A stretch of DNA of 64,000 nt from JAUXFS01 sp963772635 (GTDB lineage Bacteria; Pseudomonadota; Alphaproteobacteria; Rhodospirillales; Defluviicoccaceae), in contig CAVYYK010000053.1 of NCBI GenBank assembly GCA_963772635.1, forward strand, positions 9,787-73,786. The letters are read 5' to 3'. Below the pieces are notes generated by a model, which worked only from the letters and a program-made list of their open reading frames with translations, had not been told where the DNA came from and searched no databases. Shown in pieces: positions 44,856-57,399 of the stretch; positions within the stretch are counted from its first letter, which is position 1, and each line of letters starts with the position of its first letter. Both the position numbers and the translations under genes were made by a program.

Positions 44856-45116
44856 TGTCTACTTTTGTTTCGGCGATTTTGCCAATTAACTCAAGGCACT
44901 ACGCGGAATTCATGTCTACTTTTGTCTACCTGCCCGAAAAGGCCGCTCTAGGAAAATCAAGGACTTAGCCGAAAAGATGTCTACTTTTGTCTACTTTTGT
45001 CATACTTTTCACGTTTGGCGCGGAGTGGTTTTCAATTGAATCAAGGGGTTGACTGCCACGGAGGCGTAACGAAGGTAGACAAAACGGGCCAAGAGGTATG
45101 CAAAAGGTAGACAAAA
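44856..45116. repeat. Cluster of short TGTCTACTTTTG motifs (iteron-like or transposon end)
   Basis: TGTCTACTTTTG occurs directly at 44856, 44913, 44978 and 44988. The reverse form GGTAGACAAAA occurs at 45074 and 45106, and a related TGTCATACTTTT lies at 44999. No gene lies in the 325 bases before the stop codon at 45164. Repeated sites in both orientations resemble multi-site transposon ends (IS21- or Tn7-like) or an operator or iteron array. No transposase is adjacent. Confidence 0.6.
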
Positions 45117-45163
45117 ATCAGCTGACGAGGCTGTCAGCGGTCGAGCTCGCCAGTGTCAGCTAC

Positions 45164-47638
45164 TCAGGCACGCACCCGCTCGGATTTGGGGTCGTAGGGG
45201 GTGCGCAGGTGGGCGGTGGCGGGGGTGAGGGTGCCGGCGATGTCGATCTGCCAGGTGGCGTTGGCGATGTATTCGGCGTCGATGTTCGTCTCGTCCCGGA
45301 TCCAGCCGAGGCCGGTGGCGGCGGCGAGGGTGTAGCCGTAGGCGGCGGAGCGCAGATCGCCGACCGGGCGGCCGTCGCGGAGGATCAGCTCTCCCCCCAG
45401 AGGACGGGGTCGGGGTCGTCGAGGGTGAACTGGAGGATGCGGCGGTTGAGGGTGGCGGTCTTTTTGAAGCTGCGGAGGGCGGTTTGGCCGATGAAGCCCG
45501 TCGGTTTGTCGAGGGCGACGGCGAAGCCGAGGCCGGCCTCGTAGGGGTTGACGTCGGGGGTCAGCTCGCGGCCCCAGGCGCGGTAGCCCTTTTCGAGGCG
45601 CAGCGACTCCAGCGCGTAAGTAGCCGGCGTCGGTGACGCCGAGGTCGGCGCCGGCGCTGATCAGGTCGTCGTAGACGCCGGCGGCGAACTCGGTCGGCAC
45701 GAAGAGCTCCCAGCCGAGCTCGCCGACGTAGGTCATCCGGTTGGCGGTGACGGTGGCGTAGCCGAGGTCGATGGTTTGGTGGCTGGCGAACGGGAACGCC
45801 TCGGTTGCCGAGGTCGGCGACCGGTGAGGCGGGAGAGCAGGGCGCGCGAGGCGGGGCCCATCACCCCGATCACCGCGTAGGCGCTCGTGACGTCGGTGAG
45901 CACCGCGTGGGCGTCGTCGGGGGTGTTGCGGCGGATCCAGTCGGCGTCGCGGGTGGTCTGCGCCGAGCCGGTGACGATCAGGTAGCGGTCGTTTGCGTGC
46001 GAGGCGCAGGGCGGTCAGGTCGCTCTCGTAGCCGCCGCGGTCGTTGAGCATGCCGGTGTAGACCGAACGGCCGACGGCGACGTCGACCTCGCCCGCGCAC
46101 AAACGGTTCAGCACACGGGCGGCGTCGCGGCCCTGGAGCAGGAACTTGGAGAACGAGGTCTGGTCGAACACGGCGACGCCGGTGCGCGCCGCCCGGTGCT
46201 CTGCGCCGACCGCCTCGAACCAGTTCTGGCGGCCGAACGAATACTCGGTCAGGGGCCTGGCGCCGGTCGACCCTCATGGCCGGGAGCGAACCAGTTGGCC
46301 CGCTCCCAGCCCATCTTGCTGCCGAAGCACGCACCACGGGCGGCGAGCCGGTCGTAGAGGGGGGAGCGGCGGAACGGGCGCGCGGTCTCCAGCTCGCGGT
46401 TGGGCCACGGCATCGCGTAGTGCAGGCCGAGGGTCTCCTTGATGCGGTCGCGCAGCCACGTCGGGTTGGCGTTGAAGCGGGCGAAGCGGCGGATGTCCAC
46501 CGGCCACAGGTCCATGTCGGGGGCGCCGTCGACGATCCAGCGGGCGAGTGCGCGCCCCGCCCCGCCGGCGCTGGCGATGCCCATCGAGTTGAAGCCGGCG
46601 GCGACGAAGAAGTTGCGGAGCTCGGGCGCCTCGCCGAGGATGAAGTTGTTGTCGGGGGTGAAGCTCTCGGGGCCGTTGACGAAGGTCCTGACCTCGGCGG
46701 TCTCCAGCGCCGGCACCCGGACCAGGGCGTTCGTCCATCAGGATCTCGAACTGGTCCCAGTCGTCGGGGAGCAGGCTGAACGCGAAGTCGTCGGGGACGC
46801 CGTCGGTCGCCCACGGCTTGGCGTCGGGCTCGAAGCCGCCCATCACCAGACCGCCGACCTCTTCCTTGAAGTAGATGTAGCCGTCGGGGTCGCGCATCAC
46901 CGGCAGGTCGGCGGCGACGCCGGCGATCGGCCTGGTGACGATGTACATGTGCTCGGCCGAGTGCAGCGGCACGGTGACCCCGCAGAGCCGCCCCAGTTGC
47001 CGCGCCCACTGGCCGGCGCAGTTGACCACCGCCTCGCAGGCGATGGCGCCGGCGGAGGTCTCGACGCCGACGGCGGCGCCGCCCTCGACGGTGATGCCGG
47101 TGACCCGGGTCCGCTCGAAGATCCTCGCCCCGCCGAGCCGCGCGCCCCGGGCGAGCGCCTGGGTCAGGTCGGTGGGGTTGGCCTTGCCGTCGCCGGGCAG
47201 CCATACCGCGCCCTCGAGGTCGTCGATGCGCATCGGCGGCCACAGCGCCCCCGCTTCCTTCGCCGTGATCAGCTCGGCCTCGACCCCGTAGGCCCTTGCC
47301 GTCGCCGCCGTCCGTTTGAGCTGGGTCATCCGGTCGTTGCTGCGGGCGACGGTCAGCGAGCCGCACTGCTTCCAGCCGGTGGCGAGCCCGGTCTCCGCCT
47401 CGAGACCGGCGTAGAGCTCGGTCGAGGCGCGGACCAGCCGGGTCATCCCCTCGTGGGAGCGGAGCTGGCCGACCAGGCCGGCGGCGTGCCAGGTGGTGCC
47501 GCCGCTGAGCCGTCCCTGCTCGAGCAGGACGACGTCGGTCCAGCCGAGCTTGACCAGGTGGTAGGCGACGCTGCAACCGACGATACCGCCGCCGACGATC
47601 ACGCAGCGGGCATGGGCGGGCGGCGCCTGCTCGGTCAT
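45164..47638 (-). CDS. FAD-dependent sarcosine/dimethylglycine dehydrogenase-like protein with GcvT domain (several frameshifts)
   Basis: About 820 residues. The N-terminal DAO-type FAD domain has the Rossmann motif VIVGGGIVGCSVAYHLVKLG, WHAAGLVGQLRSH and a long intact stretch to about residue 300. The middle continues in other frames (FGEAPE-like FILGEAPELRNFFVAAGFNS). The C-terminal folate-binding GcvT-like domain includes MFDQTSFSKFLLQGRDA and ends RTPYDPKSERVRA. Breaks fall near 46730, 46270, 46000, 45815, 45620 and 45395. It probably demethylates sarcosine or dimethylglycine with transfer to tetrahydrofolate. It lies 8 bases after the nickel-transporter-like gene. Confidence 0.72.
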
Positions 47639-47646
47639 GCCGGTGG

Positions 47647-48354
47647 TTACGGAAGGGCCGCGGCGGTGGTGACCATGGTGACGACGCCGAGCGCCACGGT
47701 GCCGAGGCCGATCAGTCCCTGCAGCGCCCGCTGGCCGCCGGTCAGGAACCGCGCCGAGAAGCTGAGCGGCAGCGAGATCGCCGCCGACAGCAACGCCATC
47801 CCGAGCACCGATCCGACCCCGAACACGGCGACGTAGACGAGGCCGAGGACGGCCGACGGCATCACCGACGCGGACAAGATCAGCAGCGCCGCCGAGCCGG
47901 CCATGCCGTGCATCAGCCCGACCAGCAGGGTGCGCACCGGGAACCCCCGGGGATGCCCGTGCTCGTGGGCGTCGGGGTCGTGGCGGGCCTCCTCGCCCCG
48001 GTGGCTGTGGGCGTGGAGGTGGACGGTCCCCTGGGCGTGGCGGTGGATATGGAAGTGCACCCGGTCGCGGACCAGCCGCCAGACGACGTGGCCGCCGAGC
48101 AGCACCAGCATCGCGCCGACGGCGAACTCCAGCACCGCCGCCAGTTCGGTGCCGATGGTCCCGTCGAGCAGCACGACGGCGCCGGCGAACAGCATCAGCG
48201 TCAGCGCATGGCCGAGCCCCCAGACAATCCCGTGGCGGACGATCCGGCGGGGGTCGGATTCCCGGGCGACGATGCTGGACACGGCGGCCAAGTGATCCGC
48301 TTCCATGGCATGCTGCATGCCGACCAGAAACCCGAGGAAAAGCGCTGCGATCAT
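47647..48354 (-). CDS. Nickel/cobalt transporter-like (NicO/UreH family) membrane protein
   Basis: About 235 residues from ATG 48354 (the frame is open to 48402). Six hydrophobic helices. The first carries GMQHAMEADHLAAVSSI with the HX4DH nickel signature, and LGHALTLMLF follows. A His-rich cytoplasmic loop (FHIHRHAQGTVHLHAHSH, then DAHEHGH) lies at about residues 100-135. NicO proteins move Ni or Co. Direction (uptake, urease accessory or RcnA-like efflux) cannot be read from sequence. It is divergent from a CsoR/RcnR-type regulator operon. Confidence 0.75.
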   Translation of the reverse strand: MIAALFLGFLVGMQHAMEADHLAAVSSIVARESDPRRIVRHGIVWGLGHALTLMLFAGAVVLLDGTIGTELAAVLEFAVGAMLVLLGGHVVWRLVRDRVHFHIHRHAQGTVHLHAHSHRGEEARHDPDAHEHGHPRGFPVRTLLVGLMHGMAGSAALLILSASVMPSAVLGLVYVAVFGVGSVLGMALLSAAISLPLSFSARFLTGGQRALQGLIGLGTVALGVVTMVTTAAALP

Positions 48355-48464
48355 CGTCGACCCGTTGCCAAGGCGGCCCCACCGGCCGCTTCTCGCCGAC
48401 AATCTAATCCAAGAATATCGGGCGGTCGATCGAGATCGTTGCCGGATGCGTCGGCGTGCCGCGA

Positions 48465-48494
48465 TTGACTCTCGTCGCCTTGGAGCCCATCTTA
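48465..48494 (+). promoter_or_regulatory. Candidate promoter of copZ-csoR-copA
   Basis: TTGACT (48465-48470) and ATCTTA (48489-48494) are 18 bases apart. The inverted repeat listed next begins 8 bases after the -10-like box, at the expected transcription start, a suitable place for a repressor. Confidence 0.4.
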
Positions 48495-48502
48495 GCGAGG
48501 AG

Positions 48503-48521
48503 ACCCCACCCCGGGTGGGGT
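48503..48521. promoter_or_regulatory. CsoR/RcnR-type operator
   Basis: ACCCCACCCCGGGTGGGGT is a perfect 9-1-9 inverted repeat with GC tracts, the form known for CsoR-family operators. It lies 20 bases before copZ, whose operon encodes a CsoR-family protein. The following AAGGAGGG is the copZ ribosome site. Confidence 0.65.
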
Positions 48522-48541
48522 GGGATTAAGGAGGGTGACCG

Positions 48542-48745
48542 ATGACCGTCAAGCTGAGTGTGGAAGGAATGAGCTGCGACCACTGCGTCCGCGCGGTGAC
48601 GGACGCATTGTCGAAGGTTCCTGGTGTCGCGCATGTGGTCGACGTCAGCCGCGAGCGCGGCGAGGCGATCGTCGACGGCGGCGCCGATTTGGGTGCACTG
48701 ATCGCCGCGATCGAGGCGGAAGGCTACCGGGCGAAGGCCGGTTGA
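48542..48745 (+). CDS. copZ: HMA-domain copper chaperone
   Basis: A 67-residue single heavy-metal-associated domain. VEGMSCDHCVRAVTDAL has the MxCxxC metal site near residue 12. It should carry Cu(I) in the cytoplasm and hand it to CopA, encoded two genes downstream. Strong AAGGAGGG ribosome site. First gene of the operon behind the GC-rich operator. Confidence 0.88.
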   Translation: MTVKLSVEGMSCDHCVRAVTDALSKVPGVAHVVDVSRERGEAIVDGGADLGALIAAIEAEGYRAKAG

Positions 48746-48749
48746 GGGC

Positions 48750-49040
48750 ATGGACCAGCACGCCTGCCCGCTCCGCCTCGACACCGACACCGGAGACAAC
48801 GCGCGGCGCCGCCTGCTTACCGTCAAGGGCCATGTCGAGGGCATCCTGCGCATGCTGGAGGACGAGCAGGTGTATTGCGTCGACGTGCTCAAGCAGATCA
48901 AGGCGGTCGAAGGCGCGCTGCACAAGGTCGGCGACCTGGTGCTCAAGAGCCACCTCAAGGATCACGTGGTCACCGCCGGCCAACGGGGCGACAGCGACCG
49001 GATCATCGAGGAACTGATGGAGGTCCTCAAGTACCGTTGA
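48750..49040 (+). CDS. csoR: CsoR/RcnR-family metal-responsive repressor
   Basis: A 96-residue all-helical DUF156 protein: RRRLLTVKGHVEGILRMLED, then QVYCVDVLKQIKAVEGALHK. The metal-site residues I read are His4, Cys43, His68 and His72 (KSHLKDHV). Classical copper CsoR has Cys, His, Cys, whereas H-C-H-H is the fingerprint of RcnR (Ni/Co). Context (copZ, copA) argues for copper, and the divergent NicO gene leaves Ni/Co open. It starts 4 bases after the copZ stop and lies 13 before copA. It probably binds the 48503-48521 operator. Confidence 0.83.
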   Translation: MDQHACPLRLDTDTGDNARRRLLTVKGHVEGILRMLEDEQVYCVDVLKQIKAVEGALHKVGDLVLKSHLKDHVVTAGQRGDSDRIIEELMEVLKYR

Positions 49041-49053
49041 GGAACGAAAGACG

Positions 49054-51367
49054 ATGAGCGAGCAACTGACCTTCCGCGTCGAGGGCATGACCTGCGCGAG
49101 CTGCGTCGCCCGGGTCGAGCGCGCCCTCAACAAGGCGCCGGGGGTCGAGGCGTCGACCGTCAACCTGAGCACCGAAAAGGCCAGCGTCACCTTCGACCCG
49201 GCGCGCATCGACCCGGCGGCGCTGTTCCATGCGGTCGAGGACGCCGGTTACACCCCGCGCGCGGTCGAGGGCAAGGGCGCCGAGGACCAGGAGCGGGCGG
49301 CCCGCGAGGCCGAGATCGCCGGCCTGCGAGGGAGCCTGCTGTTCGCCGCCGCGCTGACCGTGCCGCTGGTCTTGATCGCGATGCTGAGGATGGTCCCGGG
49401 GGTCGAGCCGGCAATGCTGTCGCTGTTTGCCGAGCGCGGCTGGCTGGCGGTCGAGGGGGTGCTGGCGACGCCGGTGCTGTTCGTCGCCGGCGGGCGTTTC
49501 TTCCGCCAGGCCTGGGCGGAGCTCCGCCACGCCAATCCCGGGATGAGCACCCTGGTGGCCCTGGGCGCCAGCGCCGCCTATTTCTATTCGGTGGCGGTGC
49601 TGTTGGCTCCCGGGATTTTTCCCGAAGGCACCGCCGGCAGCTACTTCGAGGCGGCGGGGGTGATCGTCACCCTGATCCTGCTCGGCCGCTTCCTCGAGGC
49701 GATCGCCAAGGGCCGCACCTCCGAGGCGATCAAGAAGCTGATGCAACTCCAGGCCAAGACCGCCCGCGTGCTTCGCGACGGCGAAGAGGTCGAAATCCCG
49801 ATCGATGCCGTCGTCGTCGGCGACATGATCGCGGTGCGCCCAGGCGAGCGGCTGGCGGTGGACGGGGTGGTCGTCGAAGGCCACAGCTACGTCGACGAGT
49901 CGATGATCACCGGCGAACCGGTTCCGGTCGAGAAGGGCGCCGGCGGCGAACTGGTCGGCGGCACCATCAACAAGACCGGCGCCTTCACCATGCGTGCGAC
50001 CCGGGTCGGCGCCGATACGGTGTTGAGCCGGATCATCCGCATGGTCGAGGAGGCGCAGAGCGCCAAGCCGCCGATCCAGAAGCTCGCCGACCGAATCGCC
50101 TCGGTGTTCGTGCCTATCGTCATCGCCGTCGCCGCGATTACCTTCGGGGTCTGGTTGGCATTCGGACCGGCTCCGGCGGTGAGCTTCGCCTTCGTCACCG
50201 CGGTATCGGTCCTCCTCATCGCCTGTCCGTGCGCCATGGGGTTGGCGACGCCGACGGCGATCATGGTCGGCACCGGCCGCGGCGCGCAGATGGGCGTGCT
50301 GATCCGCAAGGGCACCGCGCTCGAGCTGCTCGCTCGCGTCGACACCGTGGTCCTCGACAAGACCGGCACCCTGACCGTCGGCCGCCCCGAGCTGACCGAC
50401 TGGGTCGGCATGGAGGAGGGGATCGCCGGGGATTTCCCGCCGGACACCCTTCGCCTGGTCGCCGCCGCCGAGAGCCGCAGCGAGCATCCCATCGCCGAGG
50501 CGATCGTCCGGGCGGCGCGGACGCGCGGGCTCGACATCCCTGCGATGGGGGATTTCCGTGCCGAGCCCGGGTTCGGCATCGAGGCGACAGTGGATGGACA
50601 TAAGGTTCAGGTCGGCGCCGACCGCTACATGCGGCGGCTGGGCATCGAGCCGGGGGCGGCAGCCGAGCGGGCGGCCGAGTTCGCCGGAGAGGCGAAGACG
50701 CCGCTCTACGCCGCGATCGACGGCAGGCTCGCCGGCGTCATCGCCGTCGCCGATCCGCTCAAGGACGGAAGCCGCGAGGCGGTGGCGGCGTTGCACGCCC
50801 TCGGCCTCGAGGTGGCGATGCTGACCGGAGACAATACCCGGACGGCAGCAGGCGATCGCCCGTCAGGCGGGGATCGACCGGATCGTCGCCGAGGTCCTAC
50901 CCGATCAGAAGGCCGAGGAAGTGCGCCGGCTGCAGGCCGAAGGCCAGCGGGTGGCGTTCGTCGGCGACGGGATCAACGATGCGCCGGCGCTCGCCCAGGC
51001 CGACGTCGGCATCGCCATCGGCACCGGCACCGACATCGCCATCGAGGCCGGCGACGTGATCCTGATGTCGGGGGACCTGCGCGGCATCGTCAACGCCACC
51101 GCTTTGGCCAAACGGACGCTGAGAACCATCTGGATCAACTTCTTCTGGGCCTACGCCTACAATGTCGCTTTGATCCCGATCGCCGCCGGCGCCCTCTACC
51201 CGTTGCTGGGCCTGTTGCTCAACCCGATGCTGGCGGCGGCGGCGATGAGCGTCTCCAGCCTGTTCGTGGTCACCAACTCGCTGCGCCTCAGGACCTTCCG
51301 TCCGCCGCTGGATGGCGGCCCACGCCAGCCGATTCTGGGCGCCCCTATGAAGGAACAGCCGGCATGA
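49054..51367 (+). CDS. copA: Copper-exporting P1B-type ATPase (one frameshift)
   Basis: About 770 residues. There is one N-terminal HMA domain (VEGMTCASCVARVERAL, CxxC), eight predicted helices, the TGEPVPVEKG actuator loop (about 290), the CPC ion site ACPCAMGLATPTAI (about 395), DKTGTLTVG phosphorylation site (about 435), SEHPIAEA (HP motif) and GDGINDAPALAQAD. The frame shifts near 50848 (ACGGCAGCAGGC), after MLTGDNTRTA, and resumes as ARQAG; one extra base explains it. It pumps Cu(I) out of the cytoplasm. Operon with copZ and csoR. Confidence 0.9.
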
Positions 51368-51395
51368 ACACCGATCAATCGTCAAGGACCGACGG

Positions 51396-52627
51396 ATGGC
51401 ACCGATGAACGTACGGCATTCGCCGACGAGGCGTGGCTTCGTCGCGGTGGGACTCCTGGCGGGCCTGATCACCCAGCCTGTCGCGGCGGAGACGGCTCGC
51501 CTCGATCAGATTCCTCACATCCACGGCATCGCAGCCAGCGTCGGCGATCCGGGGCGGCTTTATCTGGCGACCCATCATGGGCTGTATCTGGCGTCCCCCG
51601 ACGGCGCCGCCGAGAAGATCTCGGCGACCGCCGACGACCTGATGGGCTTCGCCGCCGACCCGGTGTCCGCGGGGGTGTTCTACGCCAGCGGCCATCCTCC
51701 GTCGGGCGGCAACCTGGGGGTCATCCGCTCCGAGGACGGGGGCAGGACGTGGACGCAGGTGGCGAAAGGTGTCAACGGTCCCGTCGACTTCCATGCCATG
51801 GACATCAGCAAGGCCGATCCCTCGGTGATCTACGGTACCCATGGCGGACTGCAGGTCAGCCGCGACGGCGGCAAGTCCTGGGTTGTGCAGGGTCCGCTGC
51901 CCGAGCCAGACCTTCGATCTCGCCGCTTCGGCGGTCGATGCGGACACCGTCTACGCGGCGACCCGAGGCGGTCTGATGCGTAGCCTGGACGCCGGCAAGA
52001 CCTGGCAGCCGGCCCACCTGGTCACCAGTCCGGCGAGCATGGTCCATACGACGGCGGACGGCACCGCCTACGCCTTCATCGTCGGCATCGGCCTGATCGA
52101 GACCAAGGAGCCGGCGCTCGCCTGGAAGCCGCTGAGCAACGATTTCGGCCGGCACGTGCTGCTCCACCTGGCGGTCGCGCCCGACGATCCGAACCGCCTC
52201 TACGGGGTCGCCGATACCGGCGGGGTGGTGACCAGCGGCGACGGCGGCCGCACCTGGATCGGCTACGAGGGCAGCGACAAGGCGAGCGCCGAGCGGATCG
52301 CGCAGGGGCGGCGCGCTCTATCGGGAGCACTGCCAATCCTGTCACGGCGTCGATGGAACGGGCGAGCCGCCGGAGAACATCGCCGGCACCGATCTTGCTC
52401 CGGCGCCGGCGCTCGACGACAGCGCCCACGCCTGGCACCACTCGGACGGCAACCTGGTGCAGGCGATCCTCGAAGGCTTCGAGAAACAGGGCGGCCGCAT
52501 GCCCGGATGGAAGGAGACGCTCAGCCGCGAGCAGGCCGAGGACGTCGTCACCTACTTAAAGAGCCTGTGGAGCTTCCGCAGCTACGCCTGCCAGGGCGCC
52601 CGGCACATGGCCTGCATGCGACACTGA
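51396..52627 (+). CDS. BNR/sialidase-fold protein with C-terminal cytochrome c domain (frameshifted)
   Basis: About 410 residues in three consecutive frames (shifts near 51908 and 52305). A Tat-like signal (PTRRGFVAVGLLAGL) is followed by a beta-propeller of BNR repeats (SEDGGRTWTQV, SRDGGKSWVVQ, SLDAGKTWQP, SGDGGRTWIGY) opening with IPHIHGI. The third frame encodes a class I cytochrome c: ALYREHCQSCHGVDGTGEPP with the CxxCH heme site and GGRMPGWKETLSREQAEDVV with a Met ligand. The propeller type is common beside copper and metal resistance genes. It may be a periplasmic redox or metal-handling protein; the function is unproven. Confidence 0.72.
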
Positions 52628-53294
52628 CGCGGGAACCAGAGCAAACCTGAGATCGCCGTAGGGGGCCCGCCCACCGGCGAAACAACCGGACAAGGATCGA
52701 TGACGATGTCCCTGCGTTTGAGCAACCCGTGGACGATCGAAGCCGTGAAACGGCGGGGACGCGGTCGCGCTGGTTCTGCAGGATGGGAGGAACGGCCGAC
52801 GCGCAAGGGTAAATTACCCCAAATGGGGTATATTGGGCCCATCGCATCTCGCGCTTAAGTTCTATTACTGGCCATTCAACTACACGCGATGGTTTCAGGA
52901 TTCCGGACGCCTCAGCCAAACGGAGCATTTTTCCACAAATGGGGCGACCGCGTCATAATTTCTTCATGCATGCCAGTTCAACCGCAGGAAACCACTTTTG
53001 AACGCGGCATGACAAAAAATATTATTTAAAAACAGCATGTTAAAAGAGTGCCTCGTTTTTGGGCATTGTGAGGATTCGCGAGGGTTCGCCGGGCTCTAGG
53101 GCTTCCGGACAGACATTGCTCACAGACTTATCCCCAGGAAATGGGGATGTTGCGCGGGCGGAACAGGCGTTGACAAAGTACCGCGGCGGCGGGACCCGCG
53201 TTTGGGGCTTGCCGTTGGCGCTCAACCCACCGAAGATCCGGTGCCGTTCTGCCGCCTGGCAGGGCCGTGACCGGCTCGAGGAGGTTTCCGCACG
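52628..53294. other. Intergenic stretch with one perfect palindrome
   Basis: About 670 bases with no supported gene. It contains the palindrome at 52814-52829 (listed) and TTGACA at 53170-53175, a possible -35 box for the following PLP enzyme, though no good -10 box is seen. CTTATCCCCAGGAAATGGGGA near 53126 is a small imperfect inverted repeat. Confidence 0.4.
52814..52829. promoter_or_regulatory. Perfect palindrome TACCCCAAATGGGGTA
   Basis: A 6-4-6 inverted repeat followed at once by TATATTGGG. It resembles the imperfect palindrome before the PAS-GGDEF-EAL gene (13108) and, more weakly, ACCTCAAACGGGGTA at 58290. It is a candidate operator; the regulator and the target gene are unknown. Confidence 0.4.
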
Positions 53295-54297
53295 ATGCAG
53301 CTCGCCCGTTTTCCCCGCCTTCGTTTCGCCCATCTGCCGACGCCGCTCGAACCGTTGGAGCGGTTGACCCGGGACCTCGGCGGGCCCCGGATCTACGTCA
53401 AGCGCGACGACTGCACCGGGTTGGCGTTCGGTGGCAACAAGAACTCGAAAGCTCGAGTTCCTGATGGCCGATGGGTTGGCCCATGGCGCCGATACGGTGA
53501 TCACCGCCGGCGGCATCCAGTCCAACCACGTGCGCCAGACCGCCGCCGCCGCCGCCAGGCTGGGCGTCGATTGCGAGCTGGTGCTGACCCGCGTCGTCCC
53601 CTGGAACGGCGGCGACTACGAGGAGACCGGCAACGTCCAGCTCGATCGCCTGCTCGGCGCCAAGCTACACTTCCATCCCGGCGATACCGACCGGGACGCG
53701 GCGATGGACGAGATCGCCGGATGGGTCCATGCCCGCGGCGGCCGGCCGTACTTGATCCCGGTCGGCGGCTCCAACTCGGTGGGGGCGTTGGGGTATGTCG
53801 CCTGCGCGCTCGAGCTCGAAAACCAGGCCAACGACCTCGGGATCGAGGTCGACTACGTGGTTCATGCCTCGAGCAGCGGCGGCACTCAGGCGGGATTGGT
53901 GTCGGGGTTTCGTGCGATCAACAGCCCGACTCGGGTGATCGGCATCGACGTCGACGCCGATACCGAGGCGGTGGCGTCGGACGTCGGCCGGCTGGCCCAG
54001 GCGATGGCGGAGCAACTCAACCTCCCCGGCGACATCGCCGACGACGTGGTCGTCAAGGGCGGCTATGCCGGCGAGAGCTATGGTGCGCCGACCCCGGGTA
54101 TGATCGACGCAGTGACCCGGCTCGCCCGCACCGAAGCCCTGGTCCTCGATCCGGTCTACAGCGGCAAGGCGATGGCGGGGCTGATCGACCTGGTGACGAA
54201 CGGGGCCTTCGAGCCTTCCGACACGGTGGTTTTTCTCCATACCGGCGGCGCCCCGGCGCTGTTCGCCTACCGCACCGCTTTCGACGATCCGGAGTAG
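53295..54297 (+). CDS. PLP-dependent D-cysteine desulfhydrase / L-cysteate sulfo-lyase family (one frameshift)
   Basis: About 333 residues of the ACC-deaminase/DcyD group. It starts RFPRLRFAHLPTPLEPLERL, then RIYVKRDDCTGLAFGGNKN, carrying the PLP Lys. After a one-base shift near 53448 it continues LEFLMADGLAHGADTVITAG, then GGIQSNHVRQTAA (Ser-Asn of the active site), YLIPVGGSNSVGALGYV and FLHTGGAPALFAY. DcyD makes pyruvate, ammonia and sulfide from D-cysteine; CuyA acts on cysteate. The two cannot be separated here. It stands alone on the plus strand. Confidence 0.82.
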
Positions 54298-54463
54298 CCG
54301 GTCCCTCCACCGCGACAATCCGTCCTCACCCTTGTGTGTCCGTGCCGTGGCATAGGAGGACGGCCGAGCGTTCACCCTCGGCCGCTCGCCTCTCAGGTCT
54401 TCCACCAGGGAGCTTCCAAGCTCTCAGGTGGAGCACCACCCTCTTCGTCATGTATGGGATGTA

Positions 54464-56700
<2,237 letters not shown>

Positions 56701-57399
56701 GGAGTTTTCTTTCAGGCGGCGTAGAAAAACCTACGTGGAGCAACCCATGCGGGCCAATAACTGAAATTTATCTTCTGACGAGGTGGCGATTCCTTGACTT
56801 CGTTGTCAGTCCGAACTTGCTGTTTGGCCACGGCTATAAGAATGCGTTCAATCCAGAGTGTCAAACGAGTTTCCGACGCGATACAAGCGCGGCCGAAACA
56901 GGAACAGTCCCGACCTCCTTTTAGCGTGATGGACTAAAACAATCAAATTGGTTTTGCTCCTTCCGATTTTCTTCGCGCCGATGATGCAAGGGTAACACAC
57001 ACATCCAAAACTGGAGTCCCGGAGTCCATCCGCAGGCCAGGACGGAGTCCATCTCAGATGCCGAATTCCCATCTCTATCTGGGGCTCAAGGGTGGTTTTC
57101 GCCCAAGGTGGCTTCTCAAAAATCGCGGCTGCCGATCGCAAGCTTTCGGGCGACGCCCCTCACGGCGGGATCCGGTTAGGATCGCTCTTGGTTGATGTTA
57201 GAGATGAGGAGCGGAGTTATGGGTTTTCGCGGATGAGCAAAGCGTTGCGCTGAGGCCACGCATGGACCTGCTGGTCGAGGATCTCCGCCGTGATCGGCGG
57301 GCGCTTGATGAGCGGAATGAGGAAATCAAAAAAAACGGCCCCGCGAGGGGCCGTCCGATCTTCGAAAGTCCGAGTGTCAAATATTTTGACGGAATTGCC
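56701..57399. other. Intergenic stretch between the export gene and the PEP-CTERM gene
   Basis: About 700 bases. It holds the terminator of the PEP-CTERM gene (57328-57354). On the minus strand at about 57325-57225 a fragment reads RPPITAEILDQQVHAW, then PQRNALLI, which faintly recalls the end of an IS630-type transposase and is too short to call. The rest (56701-57200) shows no gene. Confidence 0.4.
57328..57354 (-). terminator. Intrinsic terminator after the PEP-CTERM gene
   Basis: ACGGCCCC (57335-57342) / GGGGCCGT (57347-57354), loop GCGA. The A run 57328-57335 is the U tract on the minus strand. It lies 46 bases beyond the PEP-CTERM stop codon. Confidence 0.88.

Noticed and set aside
49027..50796. 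Long open frame on the minus strand opposite copA
   Set aside because: It is rich in Arg, Gly and Asp and has no domain. It is the antisense shadow of a GC-rich gene, while the plus strand has a full P-type ATPase motif set.
57225..57325. IS630-like transposase C-terminal fragment
   Set aside because: Only about 35 residues with faint resemblance, no inverted repeats and no remaining catalytic part. Too weak to annotate.
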